Positions 28,036 through 36,851 of a stretch of DNA of 64,000 nucleotides are shown piece by piece (position 1 is the stretch's first letter; each line of letters begins with the position of its first letter). The DNA is from an uncultured Methanobrevibacter sp. (GTDB lineage: Archaea > Methanobacteriota > Methanobacteria > Methanobacteriales > Methanobacteriaceae). The DNA lies in NCBI RefSeq assembly GCF_902784195.1, contig NZ_CACZTX010000001.1, positions 1-64,000 of the forward strand, written 5' to 3'. The translations under genes were made by a program, and so were the position numbers. The notes below the pieces were generated by a model. It did not search any database, was not told the origin of the DNA, and saw nothing but the letters and a program-made list of their open reading frames with translations.

Positions 28036-29022
28036 ATGTTTGGACAATCAAGTATCCAAGAAAGAAGGAGATATTACAGGGAAGAATGGTCTGAAAAGGA
28101 CATTCCAGATTTTATCGCAGATGGAATCACTAAAAGGGAATTCGGTTTTGATCATTTAGGTCATGGTCCTAATGACCGTTATAAAGTGTTTTTTGGAACA
28201 AGGCCTCTCAAGCGATTTTTAAGAACTAAAGCACCATTTGCAGCATACATTTCTGTGGCATTTTATGCAAGTCCAAGAAATCGTGGAGGATGGGAAAAGG
28301 CAGAATACATATTTGATATTGATGCAAAGGATTTGCCTATTCGCTCCTGCACTTGCGATGGAGTATGCGAGATTTGCTTAGGGGAAGCTCTTGAGAGAGT
28401 AAACATTATGCTAGACACTTTAAAAGGTGATTTAGGCCTTAAGAACATACATCTTATTTATTCAGGAAGGGGATTCCACATAAGGATACTTGACCCTGTA
28501 ATGATGGAAGCGGACAGTGACTTAAGGGGAGAGGTTTTGAAATATGTTGCTGGAGCGGAAGTTCCAAAATCACAGTATCCAAATCCAAGTGGAAAGCCTT
28601 ATAATTTTGAGCATTTCTCAATTCCAATAGCTTATCCCGCGATTTTCACTGAAAAGGTAAAGTATAACATTCTTCACATGAAGGGAGATGAGAAGCTTGA
28701 TGGAATCAACAATAGATTGTTGAAGGACATGGTAAAGAATAGGGATTACCTTTACGATGATGATTGGGGATCATTCAAGCAGGCTATTGGTCCAAGAAGG
28801 TATAAGGATATGGTAAATGCCATGGCAAGAGTGAACCTTGCAACAATTGATGCAAAGGTAACCATTGATTTAAAGAGGATTTTAAGACTTCCTAGTTCCC
28901 TTCACTCTAAAGTAAGCATGAAATGCGTTGAGGTAAAGAATCCTGAAACATTCGATCCATTTAAACATGCTGTTCCTAAATTTGTATATGAAAGAAAGGA
29001 TGAATCTATTGCAGAAAAATAG
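28036..29022 (+). CDS. priS: DNA primase small (catalytic) subunit PriS
   Basis: A 328-residue catalytic primase subunit. The active-site acidic pair lies in E-Y-I-F-D-I-D-A-K-D (about residues 92-101), and the conserved S-G-R-G-F-H-I-R motif (about 146-153) supplies the nucleotide-binding residues. A zinc site is formed by C-T-C-D-G-V-C-E-I-C (about 108-117). The C-terminal portion holds the R-x-P-x-S-L-H motif (L-R-L-P-S-S-L-H) expected of PriS. Start ATG with GGTGAT upstream. Together with PriL it forms the heterodimeric replication primase. Confidence 0.94.
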   Translation: MFGQSSIQERRRYYREEWSEKDIPDFIADGITKREFGFDHLGHGPNDRYKVFFGTRPLKRFLRTKAPFAAYISVAFYASPRNRGGWEKAEYIFDIDAKDLPIRSCTCDGVCEICLGEALERVNIMLDTLKGDLGLKNIHLIYSGRGFHIRILDPVMMEADSDLRGEVLKYVAGAEVPKSQYPNPSGKPYNFEHFSIPIAYPAIFTEKVKYNILHMKGDEKLDGINNRLLKDMVKNRDYLYDDDWGSFKQAIGPRRYKDMVNAMARVNLATIDAKVTIDLKRILRLPSSLHSKVSMKCVEVKNPETFDPFKHAVPKFVYERKDESIAEK

Positions 29023-29050
29023 ATTTTTTAAACCTTCATTTAGATAATTG

Positions 29051-29190
29051 TACTTTTTTACTAAAAAATAGCTATTTTTAAATCTGTAAATGATAAAATT
29101 ATACTTTTTTACTAAAAAATAGCTATTTTTAAATCTGTAAATGATAAAATTATACTTTTTTACTAAAAAATAGATATTTTTAAATTTATC
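29051..29190. repeat. Three tandem 51-bp units after priS
   Basis: TACTTTTTTACTAAAAAATA occurs at 29051, 29102 and 29153 (period 51). The first two units contain the perfect palindrome AAAAATAGCTATTTTT; the third has one change in it. The array begins 29 bases after the priS stop. T6 and T5 runs in each unit suggest serial termination signals. Confidence 0.85.
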
Positions 29191-29254
29191 TTCAACATAA
29201 ATATTATTAAGAATTAATTTATTTAATTTATTAATTTCATTAAGGAGGTTCAAT

Positions 29255-29647
29255 ATGTTGAATAAAAAACTTATTATAGCTTTTATTGTTGCATTAATAG
29301 CTCTTATTGCTGTCGGTTTTGTTGCATTGCATCTTGTTCCTAACAATGATGTGCTTAATTTAAACCTAACTGATAATGCAGAGAATTTAACTGATAACAT
29401 TACTCAAAATTTAACTGTCAACACTACAGATGTAAATGCATCAGCAGTTAATGCAAATAAAACAGTTAATGATGCAAACAATACAAATGCAAACTCTAAT
29501 GCCGTAGATTCTGGTGATGTATTGAAAAAGCAAACTTTCACTGTATCCGAAAATGAAACAGGTCAACATGAAGGAATGGAACCAGGAACCTATGTGCTTT
29601 ATTACACAGAAAACGATGGTCCAATCAAAATTGAGAAAGTAGGATAA
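29255..29647 (+). CDS. Small membrane-anchored, asparagine-rich exported protein
   Basis: A 130-residue protein with one N-terminal membrane helix or uncleaved signal (about 6-28). A low-complexity N/T/V/D-rich segment with many potential N-glycosylation sites (N-x-T/S, about 35-85) follows, then a short C-terminal domain (about 90-130) with T-Y-V-L-Y-Y-T and I-K-I-E-K-V-G. The ribosome site AAGGAGGT is strong. The architecture suggests a cell-wall-exposed protein tethered to the membrane. The family is not recognised. Confidence 0.65.
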   Translation: MLNKKLIIAFIVALIALIAVGFVALHLVPNNDVLNLNLTDNAENLTDNITQNLTVNTTDVNASAVNANKTVNDANNTNANSNAVDSGDVLKKQTFTVSENETGQHEGMEPGTYVLYYTENDGPIKIEKVG

Positions 29648-30069
29648 TTTTTAATTTTTTTACTTTTTTAATTTCTTTTTTTAATTTTTTATTTTTTAAT
29701 TTCTAATAATTAATTTTTTAACTTTTTTTTTAAATTTTATTTTTTTATTTTTAATTATTTTATTTCTTCAACTTTTTTTTAAAATTTATTTTTTTATTTT
29801 TAATTTCAATCAACTACAAAGCTTTATAAGTAACAGAAATATAATGTTGTTAGAAAATGTATTTAAAAAGTCTTTTTGTCCTTTATTTTAAATTTAATTT
29901 GTTTTTAATGATTTTTTTAATCACATCTTTAAGTTTGAAATGTTGAATCCATGAAAATTTTTACCATGTTCTTAATTTTTATTCATTTGTTCTTAAAAAA
30001 AAGGACATCTTTATATACTATGAAGTTCATACTATTATTGTCGAAGAAAAATGACTTCAAAATAGGGGG
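29648..30069. other. Intergenic region with promoter for VWA locus
   Basis: Poly-T-rich terminator-like sequence (29648-29800), then the promoter TTTATATA at 30010-30017 preceded by AAAAAAAAGGAC. No gene is apparent before the first G5 element at 30065. Confidence 0.5.
30010..30017 (+). promoter_or_regulatory. TATA box for VWA locus
   Basis: TTTATATA preceded by a purine-rich BRE-like AAAAAAAAGG. Transcription would begin about 30040, giving a leader of about 180 bases that contains two G5-type ribosome sites before the VWA start. Confidence 0.55.
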
Positions 30070-30150
30070 TTGATATCTAGTTTGCTAATCATTTTTCAAC
30101 ATTCACTATATTTAATGAGTACACCATTTATCACATTAGCTGTTAAATAA
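30070..30150 (+). CDS. Possible 26-residue leader peptide
   Basis: TTG at 30070 lies directly after GGGGG (30065-30069); a second TTG at 30082 is better spaced. The frame stays open for 26 hydrophobic residues (starting M-I-S-S-L-L-I-I-F) and ends TAA at 30150, just before the next G-run. G5 runs are rare in this AT-rich region, which is the main argument. The spacing of the first start is unfavourable, so translation is uncertain. Confidence 0.25.
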   Translation: MISSLLIIFQHSLYLMSTPFITLAVK

Positions 30151-30164
30151 ACTAAAAGGGGGGA

Positions 30165-30203
30165 GTGAATGTTGTTTTAAAAATTTTTACTTTTATAATC
30201 TAA
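30165..30203 (+). CDS. Possible 12-residue leader peptide
   Basis: AAGGGGGGA (30157-30164) precedes GTG 30165; the frame gives M-N-V-V-L-K-I-F-T-F-I-I and stops at 30203, six bases before the next G5 ribosome site. An ATG four bases later gives only three codons. It may be a translated leader that couples to the VWA gene, or the G-run may serve another purpose. Confidence 0.2.
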   Translation: MNVVLKIFTFII

Positions 30204-30220
30204 ACTAAAGGGGGTATTTT

Positions 30221-31009
30221 ATGGATAATGAAAGTTTAAAAATCGACAATCAGGATTCTGGTGAAATCTCTGATCTTGAAGAAATGAAAGAAAATTTTAA
30301 TGAAACATACCAAGAAAACAAAAATAAAAATAATGTAAAAGGGGGAAATGATATGAGAAATGAAAATAAAATAGTTGTAGATGACTACAGTGATGAAAAA
30401 ATTGCAAATATTGGTCTTGAAGATGAGGAAATGGATTTATTCTTCATTTTAGACAGAAGCGGATCTATGGGGGGCAGTGAAACTGATACCATTAATGGGT
30501 TCAATTCTTTCATTGAAAGGCAAGCAAAGAAAAACCACAATATATTTGTAACAACCATTCTCTTTGATGACAGATATGAAGTCCTATATTCCAGAAAACC
30601 TATATCTAAAGTTGAGCCACTTACTGAAAAAGAGTATTATGTTAGAGGATTAACAGCATTGCTTGATTCAATTGGAAAAACTGTAAACACCTATAAAAAC
30701 AAAGTAGGCTCCGCTATGTGTATCATAACTTCAGATGGTTATGAAAATGCTTCCAGAGAGTTCAAAAGGGATCAAATAAAGAATTTAATTGAAAGTAGCG
30801 GATGGGAATTTGTATTCATAGGAGCAGATATTGACGCTTACTCTGAAGCTTCAGATATTGGAATCCGCAGTAGCCGTATAGCTAAAAGCAGAAAAAGTGC
30901 TGATGGTTTCGAAGATATGTATGATGCATGTGAAATAGTCACTGATAGGTTCTACAGATTAAGAAACATTAATGATGACAATGAGGATTGGAAAGAGAAA
31001 TTAGACTAA
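30221..31009 (+). CDS. VWA-domain protein with two possible starts
   Basis: A 262-residue soluble protein with a von Willebrand factor A domain. The MIDAS metal site is D-R-S-G-S-M-G-G (about residues 79-86), the conserved threonine is in R-G-L-T-A-L-L-D (about 144-151), and the third motif is I-T-S-D-G-Y-E-N (about 169-176). AAAGGGGG (30207-30214) is placed six bases before ATG 30221. A second GGGGG (30341-30345) lies seven bases before an in-frame ATG at 30353, giving a 218-residue form without the low-complexity E/N/K-rich N-terminus. Both starts may be used. VWA proteins usually mediate protein interaction; the partner is unknown. Confidence 0.75.
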   Translation: MDNESLKIDNQDSGEISDLEEMKENFNETYQENKNKNNVKGGNDMRNENKIVVDDYSDEKIANIGLEDEEMDLFFILDRSGSMGGSETDTINGFNSFIERQAKKNHNIFVTTILFDDRYEVLYSRKPISKVEPLTEKEYYVRGLTALLDSIGKTVNTYKNKVGSAMCIITSDGYENASREFKRDQIKNLIESSGWEFVFIGADIDAYSEASDIGIRSSRIAKSRKSADGFEDMYDACEIVTDRFYRLRNINDDNEDWKEKLD

Positions 31010-31249
31010 TCCCTTTCTTTATTTCTTTATTTTAAACTTTTAACTTAAATATTTTTTAATTTTATATTTTCTCTTTTTTCCATATTTTTTTAAATGTTTT
31101 TTATTATTAGTTTCCCATTTTTCACATAATTTTTTCAATAATTATTTACATTATAAAATCCTATATCTAATTAAGTATTGAATTATTAAATAATTTAGTA
31201 TTTCAAACTTAATAATTTTAATATCTTAATGATTATTTAGAGGAATTTT

Positions 31250-32512
31250 ATGAATAAATATGTTGAAAAATGGGTTGAATCCAGCCTAATATTAAAGATA
31301 CTTATTGGATTAATCATTGGGGCAATTTTAGGTCTTGCAGTCCCACAATATGAAATGATTGGGCTTTTAGGTCAATTGTTTGTAAGTGCATTGAAAGCTA
31401 TTGCTCCACTTCTTGTTTTTGTATTGGTTGCTTCAGCTTTGTCTAAAGCAGGAGAGGGTATAAGAAGCAGATTCAAGACTGTAATTGTTTTATATATCTT
31501 CTCAACATTCCTATCTGCTATGGTTGCAGTAACTGGCAGTTTCCTATTCCCAGTGTCAATGCATCTTACACAAGCAGGTAAAGTAACTGCTCCTGGAGGT
31601 TTAGGTGAAGTCATAAGCAACATGCTATTGAATATATTCACTAATCCATTGCAGTCACTTTCTCAAGGGGATTACCTTGGAATCCTATTTTGGGCAATCG
31701 TATTTGGTATCTGCTTGAAGCAAGTTGGAAGTCCCACAACAAAGAATGTATTTGAAGACTGTGCAAACGCTACAAGTTTGATTGTAAAAGGAATCATTCA
31801 ATTTGCTCCAATAGGTATTATGTCACTTGTATTCAGTGCAGTGGCAGAAAGCGGTTTAAGCATTTTCATTCAATATGGACAATTGATCTTACTCCTTGTC
31901 GCTTGTATTGCAACAGTTGCATTGATTACAGATCCTTTGATTGCAGCATTCGCTTTAAGACGCAATCCTTATCCACTTGTTTTCACTTGCCTTAAGGAAA
32001 GTGGTATAACTGCATTCTTTACAAGAAGTTCAGCAGCGAACATTCCGGTGAATATGAGACTTTGTGAAAGATTAGGTCTTGATAAGGACTTCTATTCAAT
32101 CAGTATTCCACTTGGAGCTACAATCAACATGGAAGGTGCAGCCATTACAATCACAATAATGACTTTAGCTGTTTGTCATACTTTGGGAATTAGTGTAGAC
32201 TTGCCTACAACCATTGTTTTATGTATTATCTCTACATTGGCAGCAGCTGGATCTTCAGGTGTTGCTGGAGGTTCCTTATTGCTTATTCCAATGGCATGTT
32301 CATTGTTTGGAATACCTGCAGACATTTCCATGCAAGCCATTGCTGTCGGATTCATCATTGGGGTAATTCAAGACTCCTGTGAAACCGCTCTTAACTCAAG
32401 TGGGGATGCATTGTTCTCTGCAACAGCCGAGTATCATGACAGGGCAAAAGCAGGAGAACCAGTTAATTTCTTAGGTGAATTTGCTAAAAATAAGGAAGAG
32501 ACAACAGCTTAA
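31250..32512 (+). CDS. sstT: Serine/threonine:sodium symporter SstT-like
   Basis: A 420-residue integral membrane transporter of the dicarboxylate/amino acid:cation symporter family. It is closest by pattern to SstT, which imports serine and threonine with sodium. Eight or so helices are evident. The family's two hairpin loops are present: the serine-rich F-F-T-R-S-S-A-A-N-I-P-V-N (about 260-272), G-A-T-I-N-M-E-G-A-A-I-T-I (about 287-299), and S-S-G-V-A-G-G-S (about 338-345). The start has GAGG upstream. It stands alone. Confidence 0.88.
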   Translation: MNKYVEKWVESSLILKILIGLIIGAILGLAVPQYEMIGLLGQLFVSALKAIAPLLVFVLVASALSKAGEGIRSRFKTVIVLYIFSTFLSAMVAVTGSFLFPVSMHLTQAGKVTAPGGLGEVISNMLLNIFTNPLQSLSQGDYLGILFWAIVFGICLKQVGSPTTKNVFEDCANATSLIVKGIIQFAPIGIMSLVFSAVAESGLSIFIQYGQLILLLVACIATVALITDPLIAAFALRRNPYPLVFTCLKESGITAFFTRSSAANIPVNMRLCERLGLDKDFYSISIPLGATINMEGAAITITIMTLAVCHTLGISVDLPTTIVLCIISTLAAAGSSGVAGGSLLLIPMACSLFGIPADISMQAIAVGFIIGVIQDSCETALNSSGDALFSATAEYHDRAKAGEPVNFLGEFAKNKEETTA

Positions 32513-32706
32513 TTTTCTTCTTTATTCTTTTAGCTTTTTTTATATTTTTTTAACTTTTTATATATTCTTTTTATTTCTATTTTGAAATTCTACTTTTATA
32601 ATAAGCTCTAAAAATTATAAAATTATAAAACTAATAAAAATTATAATATAATTATAACGACTATATATTTCAAATCAGATTTTAAATTAACTAAAGGGAC
32701 TAAACA

Positions 32707-34197
32707 ATGAATTATGAATCAATATTAAAACAATTAAGACCAACTTCTGAAGAGATTGATGCAGTTAATGGAACTACTGAAAAGGTAATTAATTTCATTA
32801 ATGAACTCTGCGAAAAAGAAGGCATTGATGCTAAAGCCAATGCTGTTGGTTCTGTTGCAAAAAACACTTGGTTAAGAGGTAAATCTGATATAGACATTTT
32901 CATTAGTTTTCCTATTGATACAGATATGGATTACCTTAAGGAAAAGGGTTTGGATATTGCATATAAAACCAATGAAGCATTAGATGGAAACCCTTCAGAG
33001 CATTACGCTTCCCATCCCTATTTGACCTGTGACATAGATGGCTTTGAAGTTGATATAGTTCCTTGTTATGCTATTGGAGAGGGCCAATCCATTATTTCTG
33101 CTGTTGATAGAACAATTTTGCATACAAAATATATTCAAAGGCATTTAAGAAAAGAGCAGGAAGATGAGGTTCTATTGCTTAAGAAGTTTATGGATGCTGT
33201 TGGAACTTATGGTTCTGAATTCAAGACAGGTGGTTTTGCAGGATATTTATGTGAATTGCTTATCTTAAAGTATGGAACATTTGAAGCCACTTTAAGAACT
33301 GCTCAAAACTGGAAAAGGCACACTGTAATTGATTTGGAAGATTTTGGTACAGCAGGAAATCCTCTCTTTAAGAATGACCCTCTTGTTTTCATTGATCCAA
33401 CAGACAAAAACAGAAATGTAGGTGCAGCTTTAAGAATGGAAAGGTATGTTGATTTCATTGTCGCTTCCAGAAACTTCTTAGGCATTGCTGATGATAATGA
33501 CTTGAATGAGGAAGAAAAGCAGGAAAAGATAATTGAATTCTTCAAGCCTCTAGAAAAAGAGCATTTATTCGGTAAATCCAATGAAGAAATAGCTAATTAT
33601 ATAATGGAGTCATTTAAAGATAGGGAGACTCAAACATTAGTCATTAAGTTCCCTATTCCAGAAATGTCTGCTGATGCTCTTCATCCGCAGTTGCTTAAGA
33701 CTGTAAGTTCCATTTGTGAAAAGATAGAGATGGAAGAATTTTCTGTATTTAAATATGATTATTGGACAGATGAAGAGAGATTCGTTATTTTTACCATAGA
33801 GCTCAATGTATTCAAGCAAGGAAAATACTACATACACAAAGGTCCTAAAGTATGGCCTAAGAAAGCTTGTGACAATTTCAAGAAGAAATGGCAGGATGCT
33901 TTATATCCTTTAGATGAATTTATGGTTTTAACAAGGGAAAGAGAGTTTAAGACTGCAAAAGAATTTTTAGAGAAAACCTTAGATGATAATCATATACATA
34001 TCTTCAAGATTGGAAAGAACATTAAGGAAGCTATTTGCAGTGATGAATGTGTTCCTATTGAAATAGATGAATTCCTTAATGATTTAAATACTGAATTTGA
34101 TTATGGCATTTCCAATAAGACTGGTGATGAATTAGCAAAAGATTATTTAAACTCTTTAGATGACTTTTTGAATCCTGGACAGTATATTAAAAGATAA
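32707..34197 (+). CDS. cca: CCA-adding tRNA nucleotidyltransferase (archaeal class I)
   Basis: A 496-residue enzyme that builds or repairs the 3' CCA of tRNAs. The nucleotidyltransferase signature is G-S-V-A-K-N-T-W-L-R-G-K-S-D-I-D-I-F (about residues 48-65), with the metal-binding aspartates in D-I-D-I and a third acidic residue in F-E-V-D-I-V (about 115-120). The archaeal body and tail domains are full length. The ThpR gene starts 14 bases after the stop, so the two RNA-processing genes are co-transcribed. Confidence 0.95.
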   Translation: MNYESILKQLRPTSEEIDAVNGTTEKVINFINELCEKEGIDAKANAVGSVAKNTWLRGKSDIDIFISFPIDTDMDYLKEKGLDIAYKTNEALDGNPSEHYASHPYLTCDIDGFEVDIVPCYAIGEGQSIISAVDRTILHTKYIQRHLRKEQEDEVLLLKKFMDAVGTYGSEFKTGGFAGYLCELLILKYGTFEATLRTAQNWKRHTVIDLEDFGTAGNPLFKNDPLVFIDPTDKNRNVGAALRMERYVDFIVASRNFLGIADDNDLNEEEKQEKIIEFFKPLEKEHLFGKSNEEIANYIMESFKDRETQTLVIKFPIPEMSADALHPQLLKTVSSICEKIEMEEFSVFKYDYWTDEERFVIFTIELNVFKQGKYYIHKGPKVWPKKACDNFKKKWQDALYPLDEFMVLTREREFKTAKEFLEKTLDDNHIHIFKIGKNIKEAICSDECVPIEIDEFLNDLNTEFDYGISNKTGDELAKDYLNSLDDFLNPGQYIKR

Positions 34198-34211
34198 TTT
34201 AGGGTGTTCAT

Positions 34212-34787
34212 ATGAAAACAAGTAAATCTGAAACCATCAGAAGCTTTTTAGCCATTGAACTTGATCAAGAATTGGTGCCTAAGATTCTAGATGTTCAAAA
34301 GGAGTTTAAGAAGACAAATGCCAATATAAAATATGTTCCATCAAAGAACATGCATTTTACCTTGAAGTTCTTTGGAAACATTGATTTGGATATGGTTGAA
34401 GATATTGCTGATGCAGTCAATAAAGTCATAAAAAATTACTCTTCTTTTGATTTGAATATTAAGAAATGTGGTTGTTTCCCAAATAAAAATGTAATTAAAG
34501 TTCTATGGTTTGGATTGGATGAAGGCTCTCCAATAATTAATCTTCAAAAGGACCTTGATAAGGAATTCAGGAAATTAGGATTCAAGAAGGAAAGGAACTT
34601 CATTTCCCATTTGACTATCGGAAGAGTGAAAAGTCCTAAGAATAAAAAAGAGATAAGGCAAACAATTGAAAAATTGGAAAATATTGAAATTGGAAATTTC
34701 ACTGTTTCTAAAATCTGCTTAAAAAAGAGCACTTTAACCCCTCAAGGGCCAATCTATGAGGATATTAAAGTGTTTGAATTGAATTAA
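34212..34787 (+). CDS. thpR: RNA 2',3'-cyclic phosphodiesterase ThpR
   Basis: A 191-residue 2H phosphoesterase, formerly called 2'-5' RNA ligase. The two catalytic H-x-T/S-x motifs are H-F-T-L-K-F-F-G (about residues 51-58) and H-L-T-I-G-R-V-K (about 134-141). It opens 2',3'-cyclic phosphates on RNA ends. It lies directly downstream of cca in the same direction with AGGGTG as ribosome site, matching a role in tRNA end processing or repair. Length is normal. Confidence 0.92.
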   Translation: MKTSKSETIRSFLAIELDQELVPKILDVQKEFKKTNANIKYVPSKNMHFTLKFFGNIDLDMVEDIADAVNKVIKNYSSFDLNIKKCGCFPNKNVIKVLWFGLDEGSPIINLQKDLDKEFRKLGFKKERNFISHLTIGRVKSPKNKKEIRQTIEKLENIEIGNFTVSKICLKKSTLTPQGPIYEDIKVFELN

Positions 34788-34837
34788 TTTTTTTAATTAT
34801 TTTTGCTATTTTTTTAATAGGATTCATAATGAATCCT

Positions 34838-35743
34838 TTATTTTTCCATTAGGAATTTCAAGTATTTGTATGAAACGAATATTACTAAAATCAATGCTAT
34901 GGCTGCTTGTATATAGAATAAATAGTTTAAAATACTAAATCCAAAGAATTTATACGCTTCACCAGTAGCTATTGCACTTATTACAAATGGAAATGTAAAT
35001 GCTGAAAAGCTTGGCATGAATTGCAATTTTTCTAAAACCAATAGTCTGATGGCCTGATAAATTGCAAAAACATAAAAAATGCATGCGGCTATATAGATTA
35101 AGCTTAAGAAGTTTCCATTAATGTTCAATGCATTCACGTATCCAACAATAAGGATTGAGAAAAGTGCAGTGTAAATGCAAATGAATGGTTTATTTTTATC
35201 CTCTATTGCAGTAAACTTAAGGTATCTGTATGAGACTAAAATGAGTGTTGGTATCATAAGTATGAAACCTATTCCAAAGAAGATAAACCCGTATTGTTGC
35301 AAGTCATATGCTGGAGCTGTAATTGAAGCCATTGTAATTCCAATGTAAACAATCCACCAGGTAGCGAATACGGTTTCAATATCAAATTTATCAATAACAT
35401 ACTTTTTAGTAAAGATTAGAAGTATTGATAAATGGAGTATTATTCCTAAAATCCATATTCCAAAAGCAATCCTTTGAGACAATGGCATGAACAATGGCTT
35501 AAGATATGTGCTGAATAGCATTAGAGCCATTGAAAATGTACCGAATGTACTTAGTGTAATCAGTGTATTCAGTTCATTTATGAAAATGTCAAAGTGAAAG
35601 ACAAGCTTTAACAGAACTAAAAATATGATGATTGATCCGATAATAAAAAATATATTGCTATAATCTGTAAAAATCTTACCTAATGATAGAATTGCTAAAA
35701 TTAGACCAGTGATTGCTAAAGGCAGATTTTTTATAATATTCAT
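34838..35743 (-). CDS. TDT-family (TehA-like) membrane transporter
   Basis: A 301-residue protein with about nine or ten membrane helices and very few charged residues. It fits the tellurite-resistance/dicarboxylate transporter (TDT) family. Landmarks are the N-terminal L-P-L-A-I-T-G-L segment, a central G-I-W-I-L-G-I-I-L-H helix, and F-S-A-F-T-F-P-F-V-I-S-A-I-A near 245. Members export or import small anions (dicarboxylate, sulfite, halide); the substrate cannot be assigned. No clear ribosome site precedes ATG 35743. Confidence 0.7.
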   Translation of the reverse strand: MNIIKNLPLAITGLILAILSLGKIFTDYSNIFFIIGSIIIFLVLLKLVFHFDIFINELNTLITLSTFGTFSMALMLFSTYLKPLFMPLSQRIAFGIWILGIILHLSILLIFTKKYVIDKFDIETVFATWWIVYIGITMASITAPAYDLQQYGFIFFGIGFILMIPTLILVSYRYLKFTAIEDKNKPFICIYTALFSILIVGYVNALNINGNFLSLIYIAACIFYVFAIYQAIRLLVLEKLQFMPSFSAFTFPFVISAIATGEAYKFFGFSILNYLFYIQAAIALILVIFVSYKYLKFLMEK

Positions 35744-35892
35744 AATATTAATTTAAAAAAAGTGTTTAATAAAATTTTTCTTAATAGTTTTGAGATATGG
35801 AAATATATTTTTTTAAAAAAGTTTTAGAAAATGTTTTAGGAAAAGTCTTAAAAAAAGATTTAGATAAGTAATGAACTTATCTAAAAAATTAT

Positions 35893-36195
35893 TTATTCGT
35901 ATAAATTTACTTCTTCAGCGCTAAGCACTTTAATTTCCATATCCTCTGCTAAATCAGCAGATTCCTTTGAGAATAATTTGAAATGAGTTGAATTCAGATG
36001 GTCACTTAATGCTTCTACGCTTTCCCACTCTTCAACGAAAGTGAAAGTTCCATCTGTAATTGATTTTAAGCATTTATAACCAATGTTTCCTTCCTCTTTA
36101 AGGGTTGCTTCAACCAATGCTTCTGCAAGAGGAATCAATTTCTCTTCTGCTCCTTCTTTTGGTATAAGTTCTGCCATAACTACTATAAAGCTCAT
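35893..36195 (-). CDS. Antibiotic-biosynthesis-monooxygenase-fold (YgiN-like) protein
   Basis: A 100-residue single-domain protein of the ABM/quinol monooxygenase fold. Recognition rests on the N-terminal strand, the helix L-I-P-L-A-E-A-L-V-E-A-T-L-K-E, the strand G-N-I-G-Y-K-C-L, then F-T-F-V-E-E-W and the helix L-S-D-H-L-N-S-T-H-F. It is a dimeric ferredoxin-like barrel. Substrate is unknown; in anaerobes these may act on quinone-like or electrophilic compounds or be non-catalytic. The ribosome site is AAGGAGAT. Single gene. Confidence 0.75.
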   Translation of the reverse strand: MSFIVVMAELIPKEGAEEKLIPLAEALVEATLKEEGNIGYKCLKSITDGTFTFVEEWESVEALSDHLNSTHFKLFSKESADLAEDMEIKVLSAEEVNLYE

Positions 36196-36255
36196 AATTA
36201 ATCTCCTTTTATTGTTCTTAAAAATTTATTATAAGTATATTAAAAACTTATTATT

Positions 36256-36708
36256 TTATTCTATTTCATATAAAAACTCATAATGGTCTATTCCATCTTC
36301 CAAATAAAGACCAGAGACTTTTTCAAAACCAAGATCCTCATAGAATTCAGTTAAATAAGCTTGTCCGGATAGTCTTATTCTTTTTTTACCTAAGTTTTCT
36401 ATTATGAATGCAATTGCCTTCTTCATCATTATTCTAGAGATGCCCTGCCCTCTGTGTGACTTCTTAACAATCACTCTTCCAATAGCCATATCATCATATG
36501 CAATATTTTCTGGAAGGATTCTTAAAAGGGCTATAACTGTTGAATTGTCTTCATCTTCTAAAAATAGATGATATGCACACTTGTCTTTATCATCCAAGTC
36601 TTGATAAGCGCAATTCTGTTCAACAACAAATACTTCTGCTCTCAATTTTAGGATTTCGTAAAGTTCATTTGCTGTAAGTTCATCAAACTTTTTAAATTTC
36701 CAGTTTAT
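36256..36708 (-). CDS. GNAT N-acetyltransferase (ElaA-like) with apparent ATA start
   Basis: An acetyltransferase of the ElaA type. The standard-codon reading (TTG at 36645) lacks the family's first strand and helix. In the same frame the sequence continues upstream to give N-W-K-F-K-K-F-D-E-L-T-A-N-E-L-Y, exactly the ElaA N-terminus, beginning at ATA 36708-36706. AGGAAGTGA (36713-36721) is placed four bases before it. No ATG, GTG or TTG occurs in that frame between there and the upstream region. With the ATA start the protein is 150 residues, the usual length. The acetyl-CoA loop is R-G-Q-G-I-S. The substrate is unknown. Confidence 0.7.
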   Translation of the reverse strand: MNWKFKKFDELTANELYEILKLRAEVFVVEQNCAYQDLDDKDKCAYHLFLEDEDNSTVIALLRILPENIAYDDMAIGRVIVKKSHRGQGISRIMMKKAIAFIIENLGKKRIRLSGQAYLTEFYEDLGFEKVSGLYLEDGIDHYEFLYEIE

Positions 36709-36851
36709 TAAATCACTTCCTAAAAATAGTTGTTTTTTAAGTGTATGTTGTTGATTTTTATATATAAAATTTTTGTAAAGGAAAAATAGAAAAAAGAAGA
36801 ATAATTATTCTATAGAAATAGAATAATTAAATCTTGGATTTGTTATTGAAT

